NCBI RefSeq assembly: GCF_900496975.1
Contig: NZ_UFQC01000014.1
Location: forward strand, 62,001 to 126,000
Source: Achromobacter veterisilvae
GTDB taxonomy: Bacteria > Pseudomonadota > Gammaproteobacteria > Burkholderiales > Burkholderiaceae_B
DNA length: 64,000 nucleotides
Reading direction: 5' to 3'
Part shown: one piece after another, positions 34,769 through 42,117 of the stretch
Numbering within the stretch: position 1 is the first letter of the stretch
How the letters are laid out: each line of letters begins with the position of its first letter
Translations under genes and position numbers: made by a program
The notes under the pieces: generated by a model
Seen by the model: the letters and a program-made list of their open reading frames with translations, nothing else
What the model was told of the DNA's origin: nothing
Databases searched by the model: none

Positions 34769-35740
34769 ATGTTCCGGAAAGTATTCGCGGCCCTGGCATT
34801 GGGGCTGTCCTGTTCTTCGATGACCATGGCCACTGCCGCGGCTGGCACCTGGCCAGAACGCCCCGTCACATTGATCGTGCCTTGGGCTGCTGGCGGCAGC
34901 ACGGACACCTTAGCGCGGATTCTGAGTCAGGATCTCGGCAGGCGGCTGCACACCACGGTCGTCGTCGAAAATCGGCCGGGAGCCGGCGGGACGATCGGAT
35001 CCTCTTACGTCGCGCGGTCTGCGGGGGATGGGTACACCTTCCTTCTGGGCGTATCCGGCGATCAGGTCAATGCCGAGTTTTTATACCCCAAGCTTCAGTA
35101 CAGCCCGGAAAAGGATCTGGCTCCGGTGGGCCTGATCGCCGGCGAGGCGCTCGTCTTTGCCGCGCGCAAGGACTTCCCCGCGGACGATGTGCAGCAATTC
35201 ATCGATTCCGCGAAGAAGGGCACGGTCTCTTTTGGCACTTCCGGTGTGGGGTCGACGGGCCACCTCGCCGGAGAACTTCTGAATCGAAAGATAAGTGGAA
35301 GCCTGCAGGCCGTTCCCTATAAAGGAGGGGCTCCCGCCGTGACCGACACGATGGCAGGCCACCTGGACGTCGTCATCGTCAGTCCGATTGCCGTGGTGCA
35401 GCAGATCAAAACGGGTCAACTAAAAGGCATTGCAACGACGTCTTCAGCGCGGCTTCCCGTGCTCTCTTCGGTGCCGACTTTCAAGGAATCGGGGATCGAC
35501 CTTGAGGTGCACACCTGGTACATGCTGATGGCGCCCGCGAAGACGCCTGCCGACGTGATCGCCCAGATGAACACGGCGCTGAACGAGGCCTTGGCCGACA
35601 AGGAAGTCGAATCGAAGATTGCCGAACTGGGTGCCGCGGCCAAGGGTTCCAGCCCTGCGGAATTGGCCGAATTGCTTGCACAGGAACGCAAGCGGTGGGG
35701 TGGCCTGATCAACGAAGCAGGCTTGAAAGGCCAGAATTGA
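34769..35740 (+). CDS. Bug-family periplasmic binding protein
   Basis: 323 aa from ATG 34769 with AAGGGGAA before it. Signal peptide ends near ATAAAG. Bug marks are WPERPVTLIVPWAAGGSTD, VENRPGAGGTIGSSY and FGTSGVGSTGHLAGELL. It likely binds the compound used by the hyuAB/aminotransferase cluster. No membrane transporter subunits are adjacent, as is usual for orphan Bug genes. Confidence 0.9.
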   Translation: MFRKVFAALALGLSCSSMTMATAAAGTWPERPVTLIVPWAAGGSTDTLARILSQDLGRRLHTTVVVENRPGAGGTIGSSYVARSAGDGYTFLLGVSGDQVNAEFLYPKLQYSPEKDLAPVGLIAGEALVFAARKDFPADDVQQFIDSAKKGTVSFGTSGVGSTGHLAGELLNRKISGSLQAVPYKGGAPAVTDTMAGHLDVVIVSPIAVVQQIKTGQLKGIATTSSARLPVLSSVPTFKESGIDLEVHTWYMLMAPAKTPADVIAQMNTALNEALADKEVESKIAELGAAAKGSSPAELAELLAQERKRWGGLINEAGLKGQN

Positions 35741-35832
35741 CACCACAAGTCTGGCGGAGTTGCGAAGGGGGAGCGGCGAGCTTTTCGCCCAGGCCCGGCA
35801 CCCACAAGGCTCCGACGACCGTAATCGCGCCG

Positions 35833-36040
35833 ATGGCATCACGATTCCCGTCTGCGGAAAGTGCTTACGCCTACAGTGCCCGCCCCCCTCTCGCGCCCCT
35901 GTCTCCTGCAGTGCGCTCGAACGGGTTTGTATTCGTGTCAGGCACCCCCCCGCGCAGGCCAAGGCCATGAGCCGCAGCCCGCGCGCCATCGCGGACTACG
36001 ACGCCAGCTTCAATCCCATCCGGCAGGCCCGATGCTTGAT
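35833..36040 (+). pseudogene. Possible RidA-family gene remnant
   Basis: The translation from ATG 35833 contains PLAPLSPAVRSNGFVFVSGTPP, which looks like the first strand block of a RidA/YjgF (enamine deaminase) protein, and then runs into a stop after about 45 residues. In another frame at about 35990-36035 DYDASFNPIRQARCLMPP could be a piece of the same gene after a deletion or frameshift. The rest of the 308-bp gap between the Bug gene and the receptor gene shows nothing else. Identification is tentative. Confidence 0.35.
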
Positions 36041-36048
36041 GCCGCCGC

Positions 36049-38436
36049 TTACCAGCGATAGGAGACCGAGCCGATGATGCGACGCGGTTCGCCATAGAAG
36101 CAGGCAGACTGGCACACCGCGACATAACGCTTGTCCGTCAGATTGCTGGCATTGAGTGCGAAGCGCCAGGGGCCGGTGCTATAGCTCACCATCGCGTCAT
36201 ACAGGGTGTAGGCCGGCACCTTTCCTGTGCCATAAAGGAAGTGCGTAGTGTCGACGAAGCGCAGTCCCGCGCCCACCTTCAGCCCCGCCAGGCCGAAGTC
36301 GCCAAAGCGGTAATCCGTCCACAGCGAAAACTGGTGATAAGGCACCTGCCCGACGCGCTTGCCTTCTTCTTCAGGGGCCAGCGGGCTGGCCTTGGTCGTT
36401 CTGGCATCGGTATAGGCATAGGCGGCAATCACATTGGTGTTGCGCCCGATCCGGCCGCGCGCCTCCAGTTCGAAGCCGCGCGAACGCACTTCGCCGACCT
36501 GGATGTTGTAGCTGGGGTCCACCGGGTCACTGACGGAGACGTTCTTGCGTTTGAGCTGGTAGACCGCGGCCGACAACATGAAGTCCGATCCCGGCGGCTG
36601 GTAGCGCAGGCCGGCTTCATATTGTTCGCCAGTCACCGGCTTGAAGCGGCCGCCCGTGCGGTCAGTTCCGCTCTCCGGCTCAAACGATTCGCTATAGCTC
36701 AGGAACGGCGCCAGGCCGTTGTCAAACAGATAGACCAGACCACCCCGTCCGGTAAACGCTCGACTTTTCTCGTCGTCGACCGGCTGGCTGACGCCGACGT
36801 TGTCGTGGCTGTTGTAGACCACCTCATCGTAGCGACCGCCCAACAACACCACGAGTCTGTCGGCGATTTTCAGTTGGTCCTGGGCATAGAAACCCAGCCG
36901 GCGATTACGGTCCGTGCTCTTGCCCTGAGTGCGATAGACGTCGCCAACCGGGAAGGAATAGTCGGGATCGAAATAATCGAGAGGCTGGGCGCGCCGCTGG
37001 TCACGCGCCGTCTGATGCTTCATGCGTGTGTAGTCCACACCAACGATGGCAGTGTGTTTGAACATGCCCTCACCCAGCTTGAACTGCAAAGAGGTGTCCG
37101 CCACCACGGCTTGCGAATCATCGCTGCGGTCCAAGGCGTAGCGCGTCGTGGAGGTCCGCTCGTCGCTCCCCAGGTTATAGGTCAGCGTCTCCGGGAAGGT
37201 GCTGCGAAAATCGTAGTAGCGCACGTTATTGCGCAGGGTCACCGTATCGTTGAAGGCATGCTCGAATAGCCAGCCCGCGGTGTAGCGTTCGGCCTCATAG
37301 CTGTCATAACCCGGGGTGCCGGTGTAGCGGCTGAGCGGAATCCGGCCGTACCGCGTGCTATAGACCGTGCCTTTGGCGGGCAGGCCCAGGTTTTCGGCGG
37401 TTTCGTCTTTTTGATAATCAGCCAGCAGCGTCAAAGACGTCCGTGCGCTGGGCCGCCAACTCAGTCCACCGGCCAGAAAGCGGCGATCGTCATCGATATA
37501 GTCCGTCGCCGTCTTGCTGTCGCGGGCGAGAAAAGTGGCGCGATACGACCAGACGCCATCGTCGGTCAGGGCACCGCCAAAGTCGCCGGACATCTGCTTG
37601 CGATCAAACGACCCGTATTCCAGGTTCAATTCACGCAGTGTTTCGGTGGTGGGGCGTTTGGTCACCGTGTTGACGATGCCACCGGGTCCGCTGGCGCCAT
37701 AGAGCACCGAGGACGCGCCTTTGAGCAATTCCACACGCTCCAGGCCATAGGGTTCTTGCTGGCCGTTGTAGACGTTGACCGAGTATTTGCTGCCATCGCG
37801 ATACATGCTGCCGGTATAGGCGCTGACCTCAAAGCCGCGTACCAGCAACTCATCACTCAAGCGAGTCTGTCCGGACTTGCGCCCCACACCTGCCACATAG
37901 CCCAGCGCTTCGTTCAGATCCTGCGCTTTGATGACTTCGATTTCCTGCGCGCCGACAATGGAAATGGACTGCGGCGTTTCGATCAGCGGCGTGTCGGTTT
38001 TGGTGGCCGTGGCGCTGACGGTGGCGACATAGCCGTCCAGCGGCCCGGTGGCCGTCTGCAAAACGCCCGACACCGTGACCGGCGCCAGCGTTTGCGCATC
38101 GGGGGAGGAAGGTTTGACCACGATGGCGCCCCCTTCCGGAACGGCATGCAGACCGCTGCCTATGAGCAGCCGATCGGCGGCTTGGCGCGGCGTCAGGCTG
38201 CCAGAAACAGCCGGCGCGTTTTTTCCGGCGACCAAGGCCGGCGCAAACAGCAGTTGCAGACCCGCCTGGCGCGCCAGCTCATTCAGGGCCTGGCCCAGCG
38301 GCTGCGCAGCGATCGAAAAGCTGATGCTGCGATTCGCATAGGCATCACCAGCCTGGGCCGCAGTCAGCGCCGGTGTGCCAAGGGCAAGCGCGAAGGTCAG
38401 CGTCAAGGGCGCCAGCTTGGGGTAGGAATGCCGCAT
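36049..38436 (-). CDS. TonB-dependent ferric-siderophore receptor with signalling domain (system 2)
   Basis: 795 aa from ATG 38436 (GGAGA upstream); an open frame extends to 38508 but adds no leader. Signal peptide ends near PALTAAQA. The STN signalling domain (FSIAAQPLGQALNELARQAGLQL) covers about residues 35-105. The plug has TPLIETPQSISIVGAQ and ERVELLKGASSVLYGASGPGG, and the barrel ends IIGSVSYRW. Encoded downstream of its own fecI-fecR pair. FhuA/FoxA-like; ligand unknown. Confidence 0.92.
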   Translation of the reverse strand: MRHSYPKLAPLTLTFALALGTPALTAAQAGDAYANRSISFSIAAQPLGQALNELARQAGLQLLFAPALVAGKNAPAVSGSLTPRQAADRLLIGSGLHAVPEGGAIVVKPSSPDAQTLAPVTVSGVLQTATGPLDGYVATVSATATKTDTPLIETPQSISIVGAQEIEVIKAQDLNEALGYVAGVGRKSGQTRLSDELLVRGFEVSAYTGSMYRDGSKYSVNVYNGQQEPYGLERVELLKGASSVLYGASGPGGIVNTVTKRPTTETLRELNLEYGSFDRKQMSGDFGGALTDDGVWSYRATFLARDSKTATDYIDDDRRFLAGGLSWRPSARTSLTLLADYQKDETAENLGLPAKGTVYSTRYGRIPLSRYTGTPGYDSYEAERYTAGWLFEHAFNDTVTLRNNVRYYDFRSTFPETLTYNLGSDERTSTTRYALDRSDDSQAVVADTSLQFKLGEGMFKHTAIVGVDYTRMKHQTARDQRRAQPLDYFDPDYSFPVGDVYRTQGKSTDRNRRLGFYAQDQLKIADRLVVLLGGRYDEVVYNSHDNVGVSQPVDDEKSRAFTGRGGLVYLFDNGLAPFLSYSESFEPESGTDRTGGRFKPVTGEQYEAGLRYQPPGSDFMLSAAVYQLKRKNVSVSDPVDPSYNIQVGEVRSRGFELEARGRIGRNTNVIAAYAYTDARTTKASPLAPEEEGKRVGQVPYHQFSLWTDYRFGDFGLAGLKVGAGLRFVDTTHFLYGTGKVPAYTLYDAMVSYSTGPWRFALNASNLTDKRYVAVCQSACFYGEPRRIIGSVSYRW

Positions 38437-38458
38437 GAAATGCAATCTCCGAACAGTA

Positions 38459-38476
38459 GCAACAAGAATCATTACT
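38459..38476 (-). promoter_or_regulatory. Fur-like site before receptor 2
   Basis: GCAACAAGAATCATTACT on the plus strand shares AAGAAT-C/T-ATTACT with the site before the system-2 sigma gene (40240-40259), matching 12 of 13 bases. This supports a common iron-responsive control, though the Fur consensus is matched only in part. Confidence 0.4.
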
Positions 38477-38541
38477 AGTGGAGTCGCATCAGCAGCCCAA
38501 ACCCACACCCTGTTTCTGAAAAAAATTCGTGGCGCCGCGGA

Positions 38542-39696
38542 TCAGCGATTGCCGACGATTTCGATGCCGTCCGGACTTCTCCGCAAGCGCACCGGCAACA
38601 GATGGGGCAAAGCCTGTGCAAAGGTCTGCGCCGCGTGCAGATCGAAGGTGCCGCCCATGCGCAAGGCGCCCACGGCGGGATCGCGCAGCGTCAGGCCGGT
38701 CGGTCCGTAGCGCTCGAATTCAGCCAATGCCTGCGACAGCGGGGTGTCGTTGAAACTGACCCTCCCCTGGCGCCAGACGGCTACGCTTTGGGCTCCCACC
38801 TGGACCACGGCATCGAGCCGGCCCTGTGCATCGGCGCTGACGCTGTCGCCAGCTCCCAGGAAGACCGACGCATCCGCAAGGCCTTGCCGCTGCGACCCGA
38901 CCCGTACCCGCCCCGACTCGACCGCGACCACGGTGCGGCCGGCATCCAGCCCGGTTTCGGTATGACGAACGGAGAAACGTGTGCCAACCACCGTTACCCG
39001 CAGCGCGCCCGCCATCACATGAAAAGGCCGGGCCGCATCCGGCTCGACCGTAAGCATGACCTGTCCCTGCCGCACGCTGACTTCGCGCCGCCCTTGATAC
39101 AGCGCCACCCGGATCGAGGTGTCTGCATCCAAAGCCAAGGTGCTGCCATCATCAAGCCGCACCTCGCGCAGCTCGCCGCGCGCCGTGGAGTAGCGCCGCG
39201 TATGGATCGGCCGCCCTGCCTGCGCATCCCACGCCAGCCAATGACCACCGACGACCGCAGCGGCCACGCCAGCCGCCGCCGCTGCCGGCACAAAGCGCGC
39301 CACATTCAACATCCAGGCTCGCCGCCCCGGCATGGAAGGCGGCACACCTGCGATTGCTGCCAGAGGTTGATCTGGCAAAACGGGCTCAGTGCGAGAGGTT
39401 CTGGACGGCAAACCGTCCCGCAAGCGCGCTTGGGCCGTGTCAGGCAGCGCGCGCACGGCGTCCAGGCCCGGCGCCAGATCGGCGTAGGCCTGTACGTGAG
39501 CGCTATCGGCCGCCAACCACTGTTCAAAACGATGTTGATCGTCGGCGCTCAGACCGGCTTCCTGGCGCGTGAGCCACAGGGCCGCTTCGAACGCGGCCGG
39601 ATCCTCGTTGCGCAAAAACTCCTCGAGTTCGCGTTCGTCAGCATCTTGTTGTGATGGCTGATCAGCGTTCATGTCGGCCGGCTTGTGCAGCGTCAT
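38542..39696 (-). CDS. FecR-type anti-sigma/signal-transducing protein (system 2)
   Basis: 384 aa from ATG 39696, which overlaps the fecI stop (ATGA). The N-terminal DUF4880 region (AALWLTRQEAGLSADDQHRFEQWL) is preceded by about 25 acidic residues. A membrane span lies near residues 133-155 (VPAAAAAGVAAAVVGGHW). The FecR domain shows LDDGSTLALDADTSIRV and VVGTRFSVRH. It controls the adjacent sigma factor in response to receptor 2. Confidence 0.9.
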   Translation of the reverse strand: MTLHKPADMNADQPSQQDADERELEEFLRNEDPAAFEAALWLTRQEAGLSADDQHRFEQWLAADSAHVQAYADLAPGLDAVRALPDTAQARLRDGLPSRTSRTEPVLPDQPLAAIAGVPPSMPGRRAWMLNVARFVPAAAAAGVAAAVVGGHWLAWDAQAGRPIHTRRYSTARGELREVRLDDGSTLALDADTSIRVALYQGRREVSVRQGQVMLTVEPDAARPFHVMAGALRVTVVGTRFSVRHTETGLDAGRTVVAVESGRVRVGSQRQGLADASVFLGAGDSVSADAQGRLDAVVQVGAQSVAVWRQGRVSFNDTPLSQALAEFERYGPTGLTLRDPAVGALRMGGTFDLHAAQTFAQALPHLLPVRLRRSPDGIEIVGNR

Positions 39697-40205
39697 GACT
39701 GTCCTCCGACCAGAGCCTGCCCCTGCAACTGACGTTCGCAGGCGCGACAGGCCAGCCTGCCGCGGGCAATGTGCTTTTCTATCATGCTTACCGAGGTGCC
39801 CATGCGCGCTGCAATCTGCGCATAGGGCAGATCGTCGAAAACATGAAGGATAAACGCTTCGCGGCAACGCGGCGGCAAGGCTTCTATGGTGGCCAGATAG
39901 GCCGCTACGGCCTGGGCCGACGCCGCGGCGGACTCCGGCGCGTCGGCGGCCGGGGCCGTGGGCAGATCCGCCTCGTCGAGCAAGTCCAGGCTTTCATTGC
40001 CGCGCACCTGCGCACGGCGATACTGATCCACCATCACATTGCGCGCGGTTTGGAACAGCAACGCGCGGGGTTCGGCCACGGCCTGGCTTTGCTCGACTGC
40101 CAGAAAACGTGCATAGCTTTCCTGCACGACATCGGCGGCCGCATCGCGGTCTCGCAGGGCGCGCAGGCAGAAGTTCAGCAGTTCTCGGTAATAGCGGGCG
40201 ACCAA
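39693..40205 (-). CDS. FecI-type ECF sigma factor (system 2)
   Basis: 170 aa with a TTG start; no ATG or GTG fits better within the conserved N-terminus. Sigma region 2 is DAAADVVQESYARFLAV and region 4 is LPPRCREAFILHVFDDLPYAQIAARMGTSVSMIEKHI. It is divergent from the system-3 sigma gene, with a Fur-like site between. Confidence 0.88.
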   Translation of the reverse strand: MVARYYRELLNFCLRALRDRDAAADVVQESYARFLAVEQSQAVAEPRALLFQTARNVMVDQYRRAQVRGNESLDLLDEADLPTAPAADAPESAAASAQAVAAYLATIEALPPRCREAFILHVFDDLPYAQIAARMGTSVSMIEKHIARGRLACRACERQLQGQALVGGQS

Positions 40206-40239
40206 GGCAGTCCGGGCATGGAAAGCCCGGCAATGAAAT

Positions 40240-40259
40240 GCAAATAAGAATTATTACTT
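40240..40259 (-). promoter_or_regulatory. Fur-like site, system-2 fecI promoter
   Basis: Plus-strand GCAAATAAGAATTATTACTT, about 35 bp upstream of the TTG start. AT-rich, partly dyad, similar to Fur boxes of iron-starvation sigma genes. Expected effect: repression by Fur-Fe(II). Confidence 0.5.
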
Positions 40260-40438
40260 AAACAGAAGGGCAATGCAAAATGCGGTGGTCCGACGCCCTC
40301 CTCTCTCCACCGATTCAGACACCAGGATGAAGCGACCAGGCCTGGCGCGCCGTGAGGCGCAGGTCGTTAGGGCCGCAACCCTCGCGGCGAGGCCGTTCGT
40401 GGGACGACGGCGCAGGTTTGCGCGAGCCGTCCTCTTAA

Positions 40439-40461
40439 GTAATAATAAGATCCATTATCAC
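40439..40461 (+). promoter_or_regulatory. Fur-like site, system-3 fecI promoter
   Basis: The stretch contains TAATAATAAGATCCATTATC; read on the other strand it begins with GATAATGGAT, a good half of the Fur consensus GATAATGATAATCATTATC. It lies about 50 bp before the GTG start of the system-3 sigma gene. Confidence 0.5.
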
Positions 40462-40506
40462 TTAGACCTGTATGCGTCCTGTCGCGGACGCCGCAATCCG
40501 TCCGCC

Positions 40507-41019
40507 GTGCCGCAAGATCACGCCATCGCCACGCTCTATCGCGAGCATCATTCCTGGCTCCAGACCTTTCTGCGCCGCCGGCTCGGCAATGGCGCGGATG
40601 CCGCCGACCTGGCGCAGGACACCTTCGAGCGCATCCTTGCCGCGCCCGACCACATCGCACAGAAGCAGGCGGCCTGGCAGCTCGACGAGCCGCGCGCCTA
40701 CCTGACGGTGATCGCCAGGCGCCTGGTGAGCAACCTGTTCCGGCGCCGCTCGCTCGAGCAGGCCTACCTCGATGCGCTCGCGCTCATGCCGCAGCCGCAG
40801 GCGCCATCGGAAGAACAGCGGTACATCATTCTCGAATCCCTGCAGCAGATCGACGCGATGCTGGCCGGACTGCCGGCGCGCACCCGCGCCGCCTTCCTGA
40901 TGGCGCAGCTCGAGGGGCTGGCCTACGCCGAGATCGCGACAAGGCTCGCCGTGAGCGAGCGCACCATCAAACGTTATGTGGCCGAAGGGCTGGCGCGATG
41001 CATCTATCTGATGGCGTGA
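40507..41019 (+). CDS. FecI-type ECF sigma factor (system 3)
   Basis: 170 aa from GTG 40507. The open frame reaches back to 40273 but would then include the Fur-like site, so the later start is preferred. Region 2: ADAADLAQDTFERILAA. Region 4: LPARTRAAFLMAQLEGLAYAEIATRLAVSERTIKRYV. It overlaps its fecR gene by 22 bp, so translation is coupled. Confidence 0.88.
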   Translation: MPQDHAIATLYREHHSWLQTFLRRRLGNGADAADLAQDTFERILAAPDHIAQKQAAWQLDEPRAYLTVIARRLVSNLFRRRSLEQAYLDALALMPQPQAPSEEQRYIILESLQQIDAMLAGLPARTRAAFLMAQLEGLAYAEIATRLAVSERTIKRYVAEGLARCIYLMA

Positions 41020-41996
41020 GCGGCGCCGCCGTGAGCGAGGCCGTGGCCCTGCAGGCCGCGCGCTGGTTCCTGTTGATGCGCTCGGGCGAGGCGTCGGCGG
41101 CGGACCAGGCACGTCTGCAGCGCTGGCGCGGCGCCGACGCCGCGCACGAGATCGCCTGGCAGCGCGCGCAGCGCCTGCAGGAACAGTTTGGTGACCTGCC
41201 GCCGGCCCTGGCGGTGCCGGTGCTCGGGCGCGGCAACTCGGTCGACCGGCGCGCGGTGCTCAAGGCCGTGGCGGCCTTGCTCATCGCGCCCTCGGCGGGC
41301 TGGCTGGCCTGGCGCACGGCGCCAGTGGGCGAGTGGCTGGCGGAGCATCGCAGCGGCACGGGCGAAACGCGCCTGGTGCGGCTGGACGACGGTACGCGGG
41401 TCTGGCTCGATACGGCCAGCGCGTTCGACGTGGCCTATGGTCCGGCCGAGCGGCTGCTGTACCTGCGTGCCGGGCGTATCCTGATCGAAACCGCGCCCGA
41501 CGCGGTGCCGGAGGGCATGCCCGGTCACCGGCCCTTCGTGGTGGCCTGTGCGCACGGCCGGCTGCGTGCGCTGGGCACGCGCTTCGACGTGCGCGACACC
41601 GACACGGATCGCAGCCGGCTGGGCGTGATCCAGGGCGCCGTGGAGGTCCGGCCCGCGCAGGCGCCCGAGCTGTCCTTGGTGGTGCTGGCCGGGCAGCAGG
41701 CGGCGTTCTCGTCGCGGCGCATCGATGGCCCCCGCCCGCTCGAGGGTCAGGCGGACGCCTGGGCCCAGGGCGTGCTGCGTGCGCGCGACATGCGCCTGGA
41801 CGCTTTTCTCGCCGAGCTCGGGCGTTACCGGCCCGGCGTGATCCGCTGCGGCGCCGAAGTGGCGTCGCTGCGCATTTCGGGCGCATTCCAACTGAGCGAC
41901 ACCGGCGCGGTGCTGGACAGCCTGCCGCGCGCCTTGCCCGTGACGGTGCGCTACCGCACCCGCTATTGGGTGAGCGTGGCGGGGCGGGACGCCTGA
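40998..41996 (+). CDS. FecR-type anti-sigma/signal-transducing protein (system 3)
   Basis: 332 aa from ATG 40998; GTG 41016 is an alternative. DUF4880 region (ALQAARWFLLMRSGEASAADQARLQRW), a membrane span near residues 88-105 (AVLKAVAALLIAPSAGWLAW), then the FecR domain (LDDGTRVWLDTASAFDV, LGTRFDVRD). It links receptor 3 to its sigma factor. The receptor gene follows after 121 bp. Confidence 0.9.
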   Translation: MHLSDGVSGAAVSEAVALQAARWFLLMRSGEASAADQARLQRWRGADAAHEIAWQRAQRLQEQFGDLPPALAVPVLGRGNSVDRRAVLKAVAALLIAPSAGWLAWRTAPVGEWLAEHRSGTGETRLVRLDDGTRVWLDTASAFDVAYGPAERLLYLRAGRILIETAPDAVPEGMPGHRPFVVACAHGRLRALGTRFDVRDTDTDRSRLGVIQGAVEVRPAQAPELSLVVLAGQQAAFSSRRIDGPRPLEGQADAWAQGVLRARDMRLDAFLAELGRYRPGVIRCGAEVASLRISGAFQLSDTGAVLDSLPRALPVTVRYRTRYWVSVAGRDA

Positions 41997-42117
41997 GCGC
42001 CGCGGCCGGCGGCCGCTGTTACAACTTTGTTTGCCGAAACGTGTCCCTTTCCGGGATCTGGCGTGTGAAGGCTAGCAGGAACCCTCACAACACGACACCG
42101 GAAAGAGATCACGCATC

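Larger units (their letters stand above)
40206..40506. other. Shared control region between two divergent fecI genes
   Basis: 301 bp between the system-2 and system-3 sigma genes. It has a Fur-like site at each side (separate entries). The middle (40300-40420) is GC-rich; an open frame crossing it is an upstream extension of the system-3 sigma gene and not likely coding. Confidence 0.5.

Noticed and set aside
35966-36077. Small protein gene just before receptor 2
   Set aside because: No ribosome site, and it runs into the 3' end of the receptor gene. At most it is part of the RidA-like remnant.
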